Shown: one piece after another, positions 26,909 to 36,449 of the stretch
How positions within the stretch are numbered: the first letter of the stretch is position 1
Layout of the letters: every line of letters starts with the position of its first letter
Origin: CAYGZQ01 sp964354375 [NCBI: uncultured Planctomycetota bacterium]
Lineage (GTDB): Bacteria > JAJVIF01 > JAPKYR01
Direction of reading: 5' to 3'
Assembly (NCBI GenBank): GCA_964354375.1
Contig: CAYGZQ010000005.1
Span: 43,622-107,621 of the forward strand
DNA length: 64,000 nt
Position numbers and translations under genes: made by a program
Notes under the pieces: model-generated
Told to the model about the DNA's origin: nothing
Databases searched by the model: none
Seen by the model: only the letters and a program-made list of their open reading frames with translations

Positions 26909-27358
26909 ATGAAAATCCTCATCCTCGGATACGGAAACCCGGGTCGCGGCGACGATGCGCTCGGACCGGTTTTGGCCGATGCTGTCGAGGCGAAGCAGTG
27001 GCAAGGGGTCTCGGTGGATACCGATTACCAGCTGAACATCGAGTACGCGCTGGACCTGCCCAAATACGACATCGTGATTTTCGCCGACGCGAGCGTGAGC
27101 TGTCAGGAGCCCTTTGAGTTCAGGAAAATCGAGCCGTCCCATGAGTGTGCGTGCACAACGCATTCGGTCTCGCCCGAGTCTCTCCTCGCCCTGACCGTCG
27201 ACCTGAATGAAAGGCCCCCCGACGCCTACGTTCTCGCCGTCAGGGGCTACGATTTCGAGTTCAAAGAAGGCCTGAGCGACGCAGCGAAGGGTAACCTCAA
27301 GGCTGCGATTGACTTCCTCGACCTATTCGTCCGCGAGCATCGAGAGGACCGCACTTGA
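26909..27358 (+). CDS. hoxW: Hydrogenase maturation endopeptidase (HoxW/HybD type)
   Basis: Protein of 149 residues that trims the C-terminal tail of the HoxH precursor once nickel is in place. The start motif ILGYGNPGRGDDALGP is the family hallmark, with the acidic metal-sensing residue in GDD. Further ligands expected from the HybD structure are present as the aspartate in FADASVS (~57) and the histidine in CTTHSVSPE (~90). The ATG at 26909 is preferred over the upstream in-frame start at 26876. The stop overlaps the start of the next gene (TTGA), so the two are translationally coupled. Its position downstream of hoxH fits a dedicated HoxH protease. Confidence 0.88.
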   Translation: MKILILGYGNPGRGDDALGPVLADAVEAKQWQGVSVDTDYQLNIEYALDLPKYDIVIFADASVSCQEPFEFRKIEPSHECACTTHSVSPESLLALTVDLNERPPDAYVLAVRGYDFEFKEGLSDAAKGNLKAAIDFLDLFVREHREDRT

Positions 27359-28269
27359 ACCCCCGTCTGAAATCCATCGTCCTGAAAATCCTGCCTCGAC
27401 CTTTCCTCAAGCGGCTCACCGGCGTCTGGAACTCCTACAACCTGCAGAGATCACGGCAGGCAAGAAAAGCATTCGACAGCGTTGGAGAATCGAACGCGTG
27501 GCTCGGATGGGACGATCTCGAGCGGCTCTTTCAGCAATATCCCTTCCCCGAGAAATATCGCTACAATCCCGAGACGGTTTCAAAACGAGGCAGGGAGAGA
27601 GCCGGCGAGGTGCTGTCGGTTCTGGGGAGACGTTCGGTGGGGATGAAGTCTCTCGAGCTCGGCGCGCTCGACGCACAGGCAAGCTTCTTTCTTCAGAAGC
27701 GCGGATTCCTGGCCACCGCGATCGACATCACCGACTCGCATTTCGCCGACATCGTGCGCGACGCGGGCGTGTCGCTTCGGGTCATGGACGCCAAGAAGCT
27801 CGATTTCCCGGACAACTCGTTCGATTTGGTTTTCTCCTACAATGCGTTCGAGCATTTCGATGATCCCGCGGCCGCGCTCAGCGAAGCGGTGCGAGTCCTG
27901 AAACCGGGGGGCTTTTTGTATGTGAATTTCGGCCCGCTCTATGGGTCTCCCATGGGTCTGCACGGACACGAATCGATCCCGATTCCCTATTGCCAGTTTC
28001 TTTGGACCCGGGATGTTCTCGAACGCTTCTGCCGCGAGAGGAATCTGGGCACGATCGAGTTCGATACGATCAACATGTGGCCCGCAAGCCGTTTCCGCGA
28101 CCTGTGGAAGCTCCACGGCGATCGGCTCAAAACGGTCAGGTATTTCGAGAGGCTCGACTGCTACGGTCGGGAGCTCATTGTGAATTACCCAGCGTGTTTC
28201 AGGGGAAAGGTGAGCGAATTCGACGATCTGATCGTATCCGCAATGGAAGCCCTCTGGCGAAAACTGTAA
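27355..28269 (+). CDS. SAM-dependent methyltransferase (class I)
   Basis: Protein of 304 residues. A central methyltransferase_11-type Rossmann fold shows SLELGALDAQASFFLQ (motif I, with GxLDAQ replacing the usual GxGxG), AIDITDSHF (acidic motif II), DAKKLDFPDNSFDLVFSYNA (motif IV) and EAVRVLKPGGFLYVNFGP (post-motif). The N-terminal ~90 residues are basic and helical; the C-terminal ~100 residues may form the substrate cap. Start is TTG at 27355, overlapping the hoxW stop; no other start fits as well. The substrate is unknown. The link to hydrogenase maturation is positional only. Confidence 0.78.
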   Translation: MNPRLKSIVLKILPRPFLKRLTGVWNSYNLQRSRQARKAFDSVGESNAWLGWDDLERLFQQYPFPEKYRYNPETVSKRGRERAGEVLSVLGRRSVGMKSLELGALDAQASFFLQKRGFLATAIDITDSHFADIVRDAGVSLRVMDAKKLDFPDNSFDLVFSYNAFEHFDDPAAALSEAVRVLKPGGFLYVNFGPLYGSPMGLHGHESIPIPYCQFLWTRDVLERFCRERNLGTIEFDTINMWPASRFRDLWKLHGDRLKTVRYFERLDCYGRELIVNYPACFRGKVSEFDDLIVSAMEALWRKL

Positions 28270-28434
28270 TTCCCGTGCCCTGTTCCTAATCTGCCCTCCG
28301 AAAGCCCTGGGGCGGGTGATAGTGCCTCGTGCTGCAACAACACAGCAGTCGGGGAGCAGCTCTATCGCGGCACTTTGCAGATTTCGGAACGGATCTTGCA
28401 TTGTCACCAGATAAGGACATCTGCGGCCGCTACT

Positions 28435-29880
28435 GTGTCAATAAGGCCAACATACACCCTCCTCGTATGTCTCATCTTCGCCATCTCGAGTCTGTCTTGT
28501 GGCAAATCGGGGCCACATGGCGTCAGTCAGCCGGATGAAAAGCCCGGATGGGTAGTCACATCGGATGATTTGTTTTTCGCACTGCCGGGATGGTCGAGCT
28601 GCAACGACGTGGGCGTTGACCGATATGGGGATGTATACCTGACCGGGAGCATCGACCGTATGATCAAGCCGGCACCCGGAAAGGGTGTAGTCGAGCGTGG
28701 GTTGGGCAGCAGAAGAAGCGGCGGCGCCTTCCTGCTGAAAGTCGATTCGCAAGGTGAGATCGTGTGGGGGGTTACGTGGGGCGGAGCGGAGACAGACTCC
28801 GGTCGGATGCTCGATCTGGACGGAGATGGGAATGTCTACGTGATGAGCCGCGTTCACGGCACGGCCGATCTCGATCCGGGTCCTGGAGTTCTCCTCCGTG
28901 AAATGGGGGGGGGCGACGAATGCCTTAGCAAGTTCAACTACCGGGGTGAGCTCATCTGGGCGGTTACGTGGGAAGGCGGCGATAGCTTCGGGGAGCTTGA
29001 GATGCATGACATGGATGTGGGTAATTCCGGCAATGTCATCATCGGCGGGGGCGTCCCAGGATTATATTTCGATTTCGATCCAAGTCCGGGCGTCGACAAA
29101 CGCGAGACCCCCGGCTGGCGGGACGGCTTTGTGATCAAGTTCGACTCGTCTGGTCGTTACCAGTGGACGAACCTCATTCTCGGGGATGGCTACCTGTGTC
29201 AGAACGTGTGCTATGCAGTCTGTGTCGATCAATGCGGGGATGTCTATGCGACGGGATCATTGAACACGCCCATGGTGGATGTTGATGTGCCCGAGGGTGC
29301 TCCGACATCGTTCCTTAACAAATACGATCCAAACGGCGACCTGCTGTGGAGCAGCTATTCGCATCCCGGTCTCGCGCTGGCTGTCGGTTCCGACAATTCG
29401 TTATATGTGGACCAAGGGGTCTGCCTCACCAAGCTTGATCCGGAGGGAAACCAGCTATGGTCTCTGATAATGCCGGCTTTGAATCTCAGGAGAAGCCGCG
29501 GTATCGTTCTGGGCCCGTTTGACGACATCATCACTTATGGGACTTTCACCGGTCTGGTGGATTTTGACCCGGGCGGGGGCAAGGAATTCCGAAAGAGCCT
29601 TGCATCCAACTACTGGACCGACAGCTTCGTGTGCGAGTTGGATGCCTCAGGCAGTTTTAAATGGGTTGACACGTGGGATACCCAGGGGATATCGGACGTT
29701 GCCCTCGATGATCTTGGCAACGCTTATGTGGTGGGAGACTTCAAGAACACCGTAGATTTCGATCCGGGCTCCGGCATCAGGCCGCGTACAGCGACCGGCG
29801 CCTCCGATGCGTTTTTGGTGAGACTCAATCAGAATGGGCTTTGGCAGGTAGATGCCGGGAACGCTGAAGCTGTCGAATGA
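28435..29880 (+). CDS. Beta-propeller (SBBP-type) lipoprotein
   Basis: Exported protein of ~481 residues composed of blades of the bacterial SBBP/PQQ-like type. Repeated strings include GDVYLTGS, GNVYVMSR, GDVYATGS and GNAYVVGD. Four acidic loops occur (DLDPGPG, DFDPSPG, DFDPGGG, DFDPGSG), and the inter-blade consensus is LSKFNYRGELIWAVTW. The signal peptide (TYTLLVCLIFAISSLSC) ends in a lipobox. The GTG at 28435 gives the most natural signal peptide; the frame stays open to a TTG at 28375. The same propeller type forms the C-terminal half of lipoprotein D (44057-46543) and the pseudogene at 5285, but here the ~400-residue family module is absent. The acidic DFDPGPG loops could bind calcium. 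Likely surface or periplasmic; function unknown. Confidence 0.8.
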   Translation: MSIRPTYTLLVCLIFAISSLSCGKSGPHGVSQPDEKPGWVVTSDDLFFALPGWSSCNDVGVDRYGDVYLTGSIDRMIKPAPGKGVVERGLGSRRSGGAFLLKVDSQGEIVWGVTWGGAETDSGRMLDLDGDGNVYVMSRVHGTADLDPGPGVLLREMGGGDECLSKFNYRGELIWAVTWEGGDSFGELEMHDMDVGNSGNVIIGGGVPGLYFDFDPSPGVDKRETPGWRDGFVIKFDSSGRYQWTNLILGDGYLCQNVCYAVCVDQCGDVYATGSLNTPMVDVDVPEGAPTSFLNKYDPNGDLLWSSYSHPGLALAVGSDNSLYVDQGVCLTKLDPEGNQLWSLIMPALNLRRSRGIVLGPFDDIITYGTFTGLVDFDPGGGKEFRKSLASNYWTDSFVCELDASGSFKWVDTWDTQGISDVALDDLGNAYVVGDFKNTVDFDPGSGIRPRTATGASDAFLVRLNQNGLWQVDAGNAEAVE

Positions 29881-29985
29881 CTCCAGCGCGACCGGACTCG
29901 CTTTGAGTCAGATCCCGGAGGCTCCTTGTGGTTCGTAGCTTCCTCCACTCGTCCCCATGCTTGTGAAACCGGGCGGGATACGCTA

Positions 29986-30013
29986 TTGACTGCTACCCCG
30001 GCTTATGTATACT
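29986..30013 (+). promoter_or_regulatory. Promoter of the etfBA operon
   Basis: TTGACT (29986-29991), 16 bases, TATACT (30008-30013). Both hexamers are one base off consensus. The predicted start is ~54 bases before the etfB ATG. Confidence 0.6.
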
Positions 30014-30073
30014 TCGTCTCGGAACTTTGTGATTTATTGCACAAGCCCCATCCCGCCCTGATTGAGGTCCCAC

Positions 30074-30832
30074 ATGAAGGTCGCTGTACTCATCAAATAT
30101 TGCCCCGACTCCGAGGCCGTCATCGAGGTGGCCGATGGGAAGCTCGTCACCTCGGGCATCAAATTCTCCGTCAGTCCCTACGACGAATACGCCTCGGAGG
30201 AGGCCCTCAGAATCGTCGAGGCGAAAGGCTCGGGCGAAGTGGTCCTGTTCAATGTCGGGCCCGAACGAAACATCAAGGGCATCAAGGATGAGCTCGCCCG
30301 GGGCGCTCACCGCGCCGTGCACGTCGTGACGGACGGGGAGGAGACCGATTCCGCCCGGGTCGCGGCCATGCTCGCCGCCGCCATCCGGCAGGAAGATCCC
30401 GACATAATCCTCTGCGGCTGGAAAGGTATCGACTACGATTGCGGCCTTACCGGCACGATGGTAGCCGAGCTGCTCGGCATCCCGCACGTCGCGATTGTCA
30501 CGAAGCTCGAGCTCGCCGACGGCAAGGCGGTATGCCGCCGACAGGTCGACGGCGGAGAGGAAATCGTCGAGGTGAAACTCCCGGCGGTCATCGCGGCGCA
30601 AAAGGGTCTGAACGAGCCGAGGTACCCCTCCCTGAAGGGCATCATGGCTGCAAAGAAAAAGCCGGTCAGAACAATCAAGCCCGCCGAGCTCGGCATCGAG
30701 CTTCCCCCGAAGGGCACTGAATACCTCCACTTCGACAAACCGCCCTCGAAGCAGGCCGGCAAGAAATTCGAGGGCCCCGAGGCCGCGTCGGAAGTGGTGC
30801 GACTTCTCCGCGAGGAGGCGAAAGTCATCTGA
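30074..30832 (+). CDS. etfB: Electron transfer flavoprotein beta subunit
   Basis: Protein of 252 residues that forms, with EtfA, a soluble FAD-binding electron carrier between acyl-CoA dehydrogenase-type enzymes and the quinone pool (or, in some clades, a bifurcating complex). Markers are MKVAVLIKYCPDSEAVIEV at the start, INxxDEYA-type YDEYASEEALRIVEAKG, the VGP/ELARGAHRAVHV nucleotide-binding region and the AIRQEDPDIILCGWKGIDYDCG motif. The ATG at 30074 gives the canonical N-terminus. It is 29 bases upstream of etfA. No acyl-CoA dehydrogenase or FixC/X partner is adjacent, so the electron donor cannot be named. Confidence 0.92.
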   Translation: MKVAVLIKYCPDSEAVIEVADGKLVTSGIKFSVSPYDEYASEEALRIVEAKGSGEVVLFNVGPERNIKGIKDELARGAHRAVHVVTDGEETDSARVAAMLAAAIRQEDPDIILCGWKGIDYDCGLTGTMVAELLGIPHVAIVTKLELADGKAVCRRQVDGGEEIVEVKLPAVIAAQKGLNEPRYPSLKGIMAAKKKPVRTIKPAELGIELPPKGTEYLHFDKPPSKQAGKKFEGPEAASEVVRLLREEAKVI

Positions 30833-30861
30833 CGCGGGATCGACCTCGAAAGGACACGAAA

Positions 30862-31833
30862 ATGGCAAACGACATACTTGTGATAGCCGAGCATCGCGTG
30901 GGAAGGCTCAAGAAGACAACCGTCGAGTCCATCGGGATCGCGAAGAAGCTTGCGGGAAGTCTCGGGGGGGCCGTCCACGTGGCGGTCCTCGGATCAGGCG
31001 TCCAGGCAGCGGCTGACGAGCTTGCCGGGTACGGGGTGCCGGTCTCATTTTTCAGCGACCCGAAGCTGGAGAATTACTCGTACGACGCATATGCGCAGGC
31101 GCTTGTTTCTGTCATCAAGGGACGCGACTACGCTCTGATAATCATGGGCGCGACTCCGACGGGTCGAGACCTGTCGGCGACTCTCGCCGCAAGGCTGAAA
31201 GCCGCCGTCGCGACCGATTGCACGGGTTTGAAAATCGAGGGGGGGAAGGTTATCGCGAGACGTCCCGTTATCGCCGGAAAGGCGATCGCGGACATGGCGG
31301 TCAACACCAAACCCGCCATCGTCACGATTCGTCCGAACACGTTTGCACCCGCCGACAAGACCGCGGGCGGTTCCGTGGAGAATGTGCCCTGCATGATCGG
31401 CGACCTCCAGGCGGTTGTGAGGGAAGTTGTCCAGAAAGCAGCCGGGAGAGTCGAGCTTACCGAAGCCGACATCGTAGTTTCCGGGGGACGAGGTCTGAGG
31501 GAGCCTGCGAACTACAGGCTGATCGAGCAGCTCGCGGAGGCGATCGGCGCCGCCGCCGGGGCGTCGCGCGCGATCGTGGATGCGGGCTGGGTCGAGCATT
31601 CGTGCCAGGTAGGCCAGACCGGCAAAACGGTCAGCCCAAAGCTGTACATCGCGATCGGAATCTCCGGCGCGATCCAGCATCTGGCCGGCATGTCGTCGAG
31701 CAAGATCATCGTGGCGATCAACAACAACCCCGACGCTCCGATCTTCAAGGTCGCCGACTACGGGATTGTCGCGGACGCGATGAAGACGATTCCCCTGATG
31801 ATCGAGGAGTTCAGGAAGCTCGGGGGGGCGTGA
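30862..31833 (+). CDS. etfA: Electron transfer flavoprotein alpha subunit
   Basis: Protein of 323 residues. The N-terminal domain (MANDILVIAEHRVGRLKK) resembles EtfB. The C-terminal FAD domain is well conserved: VVSGGRGLREPANYRLIEQL, GASRAIVDAGWVEHSCQVG, QTGKTVSPKLYIAIGISGA, QHLAGMSSSKIIVAIN and DAPIFKVADYGIVAD, containing the arginine, serine and histidine contacts to FAD known for this family. A ribosome site (AAAGGAC) precedes the ATG. The operon closes with a terminator at 31896. Confidence 0.94.
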   Translation: MANDILVIAEHRVGRLKKTTVESIGIAKKLAGSLGGAVHVAVLGSGVQAAADELAGYGVPVSFFSDPKLENYSYDAYAQALVSVIKGRDYALIIMGATPTGRDLSATLAARLKAAVATDCTGLKIEGGKVIARRPVIAGKAIADMAVNTKPAIVTIRPNTFAPADKTAGGSVENVPCMIGDLQAVVREVVQKAAGRVELTEADIVVSGGRGLREPANYRLIEQLAEAIGAAAGASRAIVDAGWVEHSCQVGQTGKTVSPKLYIAIGISGAIQHLAGMSSSKIIVAINNNPDAPIFKVADYGIVADAMKTIPLMIEEFRKLGGA

Positions 31834-31895
31834 AGAAGAACCCTGACGCTCCGACTGCAGGCGTCACACGAAGATTCTGATAGCCCACTGAACTG

Positions 31896-31925
31896 CCCCG
31901 CGTCTTTGATGTGGGGTTTTTGTTT
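31896..31925 (+). terminator. Intrinsic terminator of the etfBA operon
   Basis: CCCCGC (31896-31901) pairs with GTGGGG (31911-31916), nine-base loop, followed by TTTTTGTTT. It lies 18 bases upstream of the cytochrome gene. Confidence 0.75.
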
Positions 31926-31942
31926 GATACCATTGACACCGG

Positions 31943-32503
31943 ATGCATCGAATACTCCCCATCCTGCTCATCGCGGTTCTCGCGACCTCGGCAATAGCAT
32001 GCGCGAAGCCGCAGACTTCCGCGCCGCCTCCGTCGTCCGGAAACGGCGACGTGAATGGCCAGAATAATCAAGCCGCTTCTTCCACCGCACAGACGGAACC
32101 GCTTCCGCCTCCCGGTCCCACCGTCGGCCTCGAGAAAGGCAAGCCCGAGATCGGGAAGGAGTATTTCTACGGGGAGAATCGCGGAAGATGCCTGAAGTGC
32201 CATATGCTTGGCGGTCAGGGCGAGCCGACCGGTTACGCGCTCGATGATGTCGGGCTGAGACGTAACCCCGAATGGCTCGCGATTTTCATCGACAATCCCC
32301 GCAACGCTCGTCCCGAGGTCGCGCGCATGCCGCCGTTCAGGGGCGATGTCGAGGGCGCGACCATCGCCGATGTAGTCGCGTTCCTCATGACGCTCATGAC
32401 TCCTGTCGATCATCCCGAATCCACCGATGTGAAACCCCCGGACGAACCCGATCGATGGGGAAGCTCCACACCGCCTCAAGCCGGCCCTCATCCCGATTAC
32501 TGA
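31943..32503 (+). CDS. Mono-haem c-type cytochrome lipoprotein
   Basis: Periplasmic electron carrier of 186 residues. The signal peptide ends SAIACAKP (lipobox cysteine at ~20). A low-complexity Pro/Ser/Asn/Gln tether of ~40 residues follows, then a class I-like cytochrome c domain with haem attachment CLKCH (~84-88) and a plausible methionine axial ligand in VARMPPF (~126). The C-terminal tail is proline-rich. It starts right after the etf terminator, so it has its own transcription unit. It could link a membrane quinol oxidase or reductase to a periplasmic acceptor; nothing nearby names the partner. Confidence 0.85.
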   Translation: MHRILPILLIAVLATSAIACAKPQTSAPPPSSGNGDVNGQNNQAASSTAQTEPLPPPGPTVGLEKGKPEIGKEYFYGENRGRCLKCHMLGGQGEPTGYALDDVGLRRNPEWLAIFIDNPRNARPEVARMPPFRGDVEGATIADVVAFLMTLMTPVDHPESTDVKPPDEPDRWGSSTPPQAGPHPDY

Positions 32504-32518
32504 CGATGTGTTGCAGGG

Positions 32519-32537
32519 CGGGAGCTTCGCCCTCCCG
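32519..32537 (+). terminator. Terminator-like hairpin after the cytochrome gene
   Basis: CGGGAG/CTCCCG stem (32519-32524 with 32532-32537) without a good T-tract, 15 bases after the cytochrome stop. Confidence 0.4.
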
Positions 32538-32548
32538 ATTCGGCGTTT

Positions 32549-32565
32549 ACGCATAATTTATGCGT
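32549..32565. promoter_or_regulatory. Palindrome upstream of kdpA, possible operator
   Basis: A 17-base AT-rich inverted repeat with seven-base arms ACGCATA/TATGCGT and a three-base centre, 69 bases before the kdpA ATG. Its place fits a regulator site such as that of KdpE, but no KdpE consensus is confirmed. Confidence 0.35.
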
Positions 32566-32633
32566 TTGGCCTGAACATTTACACCCCCTTTATCCGTTAA
32601 CGAGTAGATTCAGAGCCGGCAAAGGAGCGATCT

Positions 32634-34325
32634 ATGCCGGCAAACGCCTGGATTGAGCTCTGTCTGTTTCTCTCCGTGCTTGTCATCCTGACCCCGCTTC
32701 TCGGCGAGCTTTACGCGCGGGTTCTGCGAGGAGACCCGGTGCCTGTGCTCTCCATTCTCAGGCCGGTCGAAAACGGCATCTATCGACTCGCCCGAGTGAG
32801 TGTCGAGAGAGAGATGAACTGGAGAGAATACGCCTCCTGTGTTCTGGGCTTCAGCGTTCTCGGAATCGGTGTCGTCACGATCCTCCAAATGACTCAGCAC
32901 CGATTGGGCTTGAACCCGCAGGGACTTGGACCCGTGCCTCCGTTGATCGCATTCAACACCGCGATCAGCTTCGTGACCAACACGAACTGGCAGGCATATT
33001 CCGGCGAGACGACGTTGAGCTACCTGTCACAGACGCTTGGCCTGACCGTGCAGAATTTCGTCAGCGCCGCGACCGGCATCGCCGTCATGGCCGCTCTTGC
33101 CCGGGGGATCGTGGGAAAGCAGACTTCAGGGCTCGGCAATTTCTGGGTAGACCTCGTGCGCTGCACTCTCTACATCCTCCTGCCCCTGTCCTTCGTCGTG
33201 GCGGTAGTTCTGGTAAGCCAGGGTGTAGTGCAGAATCTCAACCATTATGTGGATGGAAAGACTCTGGAGGGCGCGACCCAGGTCATGCCGATGGGACCAG
33301 CGGCTTCCCAGGTCGCCATAAAACAGCTTGGCACAAATGGCGGCGGATATTTCGGGGCAAACAGCACCCATCCGTTCGAGAACCCGACTCCGCTCAGCGA
33401 TTTCATCGAGTATCTCTCGATCCTCGTAATCCCCTCTGCGCTCGTATATGCCTTCGGAGTTCTCGTGCGCAGACGTCTGCACGGAGTCGCACTTCTGTCC
33501 GCCATGTTCATCATATTGTTCACCGGCATCGGTGCGTCTTTGTGGTCGGAATTTCAATTGAATCCCGCGATGGGGGGGTTGCCCTTCATGGAAGGGAAGG
33601 AGGTGCGGTTCGGGGTATTCCCCAGCGCTCTGTGGAGTGTATTGACAACCGCGGCGTCCAACGGCTCGGTGAACGCCATGCACGACAGTCTCTCTCCACT
33701 GTCGGGATGCGTTGCGACTTTCAACATGATGATGGGCGAAGTGGTCTTCGGCGGGGTCGGCTCGGGAGTGTACGGCATCGTGCTGTTCGCACTGCTGACC
33801 GTGTTCATTGCGGGTCTGATGGTGGGACGAACGCCGGAGTATCTGGGTAAGAAGATCGAAACGAAGGACATCCTGTACGCGGTAATCGGGGTCCTGCTGC
33901 CGTGCGCAGTTGCGCTGGTTTTCGCGGCGATCTCGCTGGTCACGCCCGGCGGCTTATCGAGTCTGTCGAACAAGGGGCCTCATGGGCTGAGCGAGGTGCT
34001 CTATGCATTCACTTCCGCTGCGAACAACAACGGCAGCGCCTTCGCGGGGCTTGACGCCGCGACACCGCACTACACCATCCTCACTTCCGTTGCCATGCTG
34101 CTGGGACGTTTCGGCGTCATCATACCTGTCCTGGCTTTGGCGGACAGCCTCAGTCGAAAGAAATTCACGCCGCGGTCAATCGGCACCTTTCCTACCGAAG
34201 GCGGCCTGTTCGTGATTCTCCTGATCGCCGTCATCGTCATCGTGGGCGCCCTGACCTTTCTCCCTGCCCTCACTCTCGGAGGGGTCATGGAGCACTTCCT
34301 GATGCTGGACGGGCGCGTGTTCTAG
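32634..34325 (+). CDS. kdpA: Potassium-transporting ATPase, K+-binding subunit KdpA
   Basis: Channel-like subunit of 563 residues (family ~560) of the high-affinity K+ pump. The four selectivity-filter loops are visible: FNTAISFVTNTNWQAYSGE (~115), LGTNGGGYFGANSTHPFENP (~235), a third around ALWSVLTTAASNGSVNAM (~345) and FTSAANNNGSAFAGL (~465). About ten hydrophobic segments are present. GGAG lies before the ATG. It is first in kdpABCDE, 17 bases upstream of kdpB. No kdpF-like miniprotein was seen upstream. Confidence 0.97.
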   Translation: MPANAWIELCLFLSVLVILTPLLGELYARVLRGDPVPVLSILRPVENGIYRLARVSVEREMNWREYASCVLGFSVLGIGVVTILQMTQHRLGLNPQGLGPVPPLIAFNTAISFVTNTNWQAYSGETTLSYLSQTLGLTVQNFVSAATGIAVMAALARGIVGKQTSGLGNFWVDLVRCTLYILLPLSFVVAVVLVSQGVVQNLNHYVDGKTLEGATQVMPMGPAASQVAIKQLGTNGGGYFGANSTHPFENPTPLSDFIEYLSILVIPSALVYAFGVLVRRRLHGVALLSAMFIILFTGIGASLWSEFQLNPAMGGLPFMEGKEVRFGVFPSALWSVLTTAASNGSVNAMHDSLSPLSGCVATFNMMMGEVVFGGVGSGVYGIVLFALLTVFIAGLMVGRTPEYLGKKIETKDILYAVIGVLLPCAVALVFAAISLVTPGGLSSLSNKGPHGLSEVLYAFTSAANNNGSAFAGLDAATPHYTILTSVAMLLGRFGVIIPVLALADSLSRKKFTPRSIGTFPTEGGLFVILLIAVIVIVGALTFLPALTLGGVMEHFLMLDGRVF

Positions 34326-34342
34326 AAAGGAGATGAGTCGCA

Positions 34343-36433
34343 TTGTCAGAACGAAAAAAGATAGCGTCTCTGCTGGAACCCACCATCATCAAGCGTGCGT
34401 TAAGGGATTCCTTCGCCAAGCTCGACCCAAGGATACAGGCGAGAAATCCCGTCATGTTCGTGGTCTTTGCGGGTGCAGTCCTGCTAACGCTTGTGGTGAT
34501 AAACGACATCGTGCAGGGGCAGTACTCAAATCTGAGGTTTGATGCTCAGATAGCCGTATGGCTGTGGTTCACGGTGTTGTTCGCCAATTTCGCGGAAGCG
34601 ATCGCTGAAGGTCGCGGAAAAGCGCAGGCCGAAACGCTACGCGCGATGCGGAAGGACACGATCGCTCGCAGGCTCAGGAACGGCTCCGAGGAGAGAGTCT
34701 CGGCCGGGAAACTCGAAGTAGGCGATCTTGTTGTCTGTGAGTCGGGGGATATTATCCCCGGCGACGGGGATGTGGTCGAGGGAATCGCCAGCGTGGATGA
34801 ATCGGCCATAACGGGGGAATCCGCGCCGGTGATCCGCGAAAGCGGCGGCGATCGTTGTGCGGTAACCGGCGGCACGAGGGTCATCAGCGATCGAATCGTG
34901 GTGAAAATCACGGCGACTGCGGGACGGAGTTTCCTGGATCGCATGATCTCGATGGTCGAGGGCGCGAAACGTCAGCAGACCCCGAATGAGCGTGCCCTCT
35001 GGGTCCTTCTCCTGAGTCTCACCGCGATTTTCCTTCTGGCGGTCGGCACTCTGAAAGGGTTCGTAATCTACAGCGAGAGGGCATCGGGCAACCGGGGCTT
35101 CGCCGACCTCTCGGTGCTGGTCTCTCTTGTAGTGTGCCTCATTCCTACGACAATCGGGGGACTTCTCTCCGCCATCGGTATCAGCGGGATGGACCGGATG
35201 CTTCGAAAGAACGTGCTCGCGATGAGCGGCAAGGCGGTCGAGGCCGCAGGCGACATCGACGTACTGCTCCTCGACAAGACCGGGACCATTACTCTCGGGA
35301 ATCGAATGGCTACCACATTCATTCCTTCATGGGGCATCAATGTCAACCGGCTTGCCGAGACCGCCCAACTCGCCTCACTCTCGGACGAGACCCCGGAGGG
35401 TCGCTCCATCGTGGTCCTGGCAAAAGACAAGTACAGAATGCGTCCGCGCAAACTCCCCAGTCGAACGAGGTTCATACCCTTCTCCGCCAAGAGTCGAATC
35501 AGCGGAGTGGACATACCGGCATCGGATGGGACGGCACGCATCATTCGAAAGGGGGCGATTGATTCGATCGAGCGGTACGTTCAGACGGCCGGCGGTTTGT
35601 TTCCAATGGAGCTCACAGCCACGGCTCATGAGGTGGCGAGGAGCGGAGCGACGCCGCTTGCGGTGGCGGAAGGTCGCGACGTGTTGGGCATCGTGGTGCT
35701 GAAGGACGTTGTCAAGGGAGGAATCCGGGAACGTTTTTCTCAGCTGAGGCGCATGGGCATCAGGACCGTCATGATCACCGGCGACAATCCCCTCACCGCA
35801 GCGTCGATCGCGGCCGAGGCCGGTGTCGACGATTTCATCGCGGAGGCCACGCCCGAGACGAAGCTTCAGCGCATTCGCGACGAGCAGGCCGAGGGGCACC
35901 TTGTCGCCATGATCGGCGACGGCACGAACGACGCTCCGGCACTGGCACAGTCCGATGTCGGGGTCGCCATGAACACGGGCACCCAGGCGGCGCGCGAGGC
36001 CGGAAACATGGTGGACCTCGACAGCAACCCGACGAAACTCCTCGACGTGGTCGAGACCGGCAAGCAGCTTCTCATGACCCGGGGCGCGCTGACGACGTTC
36101 AGTATCGCGAACGATGTCTCGAAATACTTCGCCATCCTGCCGGCAATGTTTGCAGGGCTGTATGCCGCCCCAGACGCCCCCGGCCCGCTCGCCGCCCTCA
36201 ATGTCATGGGGCTGCACTCCCCTCAAAGCGCCGTCCTGAGCGCCGTCATTTTCAACGCTCTCATTATCGTTGCATTGATCCCCCTTGCTTTGAGAGGCGT
36301 TCAGTACCGGCCTCTCGGCGCATCAGTCATTCTGGGAAGAAACCTGACCGTCTACGGACTGGGCGGTCTTGTCATTCCGTTCGTCGGCATCAAACTTATC
36401 GACCTTCTGCTTGTCGCGCTCAAGTTGATATAA
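34343..36433 (+). CDS. kdpB: Potassium-transporting P-type ATPase KdpB
   Basis: ATP-hydrolysing P-type ATPase subunit of 696 residues. Phosphorylation motif [11 protein letters not shown] (Asp 311), actuator loop [11 protein letters not shown], hinge [10 protein letters not shown] and [18 protein letters not shown] are all intact, as is the membrane segment [17 protein letters not shown]. The start is TTG at 34343, ten bases after AAAGGAG. An ATG in the same leader (34333) is out of frame. It forms the KdpABC pump with its neighbours. Confidence 0.97.
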   Translation: MSERKKIASLLEPTIIKRALRDSFAKLDPRIQARNPVMFVVFAGAVLLTLVVINDIVQGQYSNLRFDAQIAVWLWFTVLFANFAEAIAEGRGKAQAETLRAMRKDTIARRLRNGSEERVSAGKLEVGDLVVCESGDIIPGDGDVVEGIASVDESAITGESAPVIRESGGDRCAVTGGTRVISDRIVVKITATAGRSFLDRMISMVEGAKRQQTPNERALWVLLLSLTAIFLLAVGTLKGFVIYSERASGNRGFADLSVLVSLVVCLIPTTIGGLLSAIGISGMDRMLRKNVLAMSGKAVEAAGDIDVLLLDKTGTITLGNRMATTFIPSWGINVNRLAETAQLASLSDETPEGRSIVVLAKDKYRMRPRKLPSRTRFIPFSAKSRISGVDIPASDGTARIIRKGAIDSIERYVQTAGGLFPMELTATAHEVARSGATPLAVAEGRDVLGIVVLKDVVKGGIRERFSQLRRMGIRTVMITGDNPLTAASIAAEAGVDDFIAEATPETKLQRIRDEQAEGHLVAMIGDGTNDAPALAQSDVGVAMNTGTQAAREAGNMVDLDSNPTKLLDVVETGKQLLMTRGALTTFSIANDVSKYFAILPAMFAGLYAAPDAPGPLAALNVMGLHSPQSAVLSAVIFNALIIVALIPLALRGVQYRPLGASVILGRNLTVYGLGGLVIPFVGIKLIDLLLVALKLI

Positions 36434-36449
36434 TCAGGTGGTAAATATT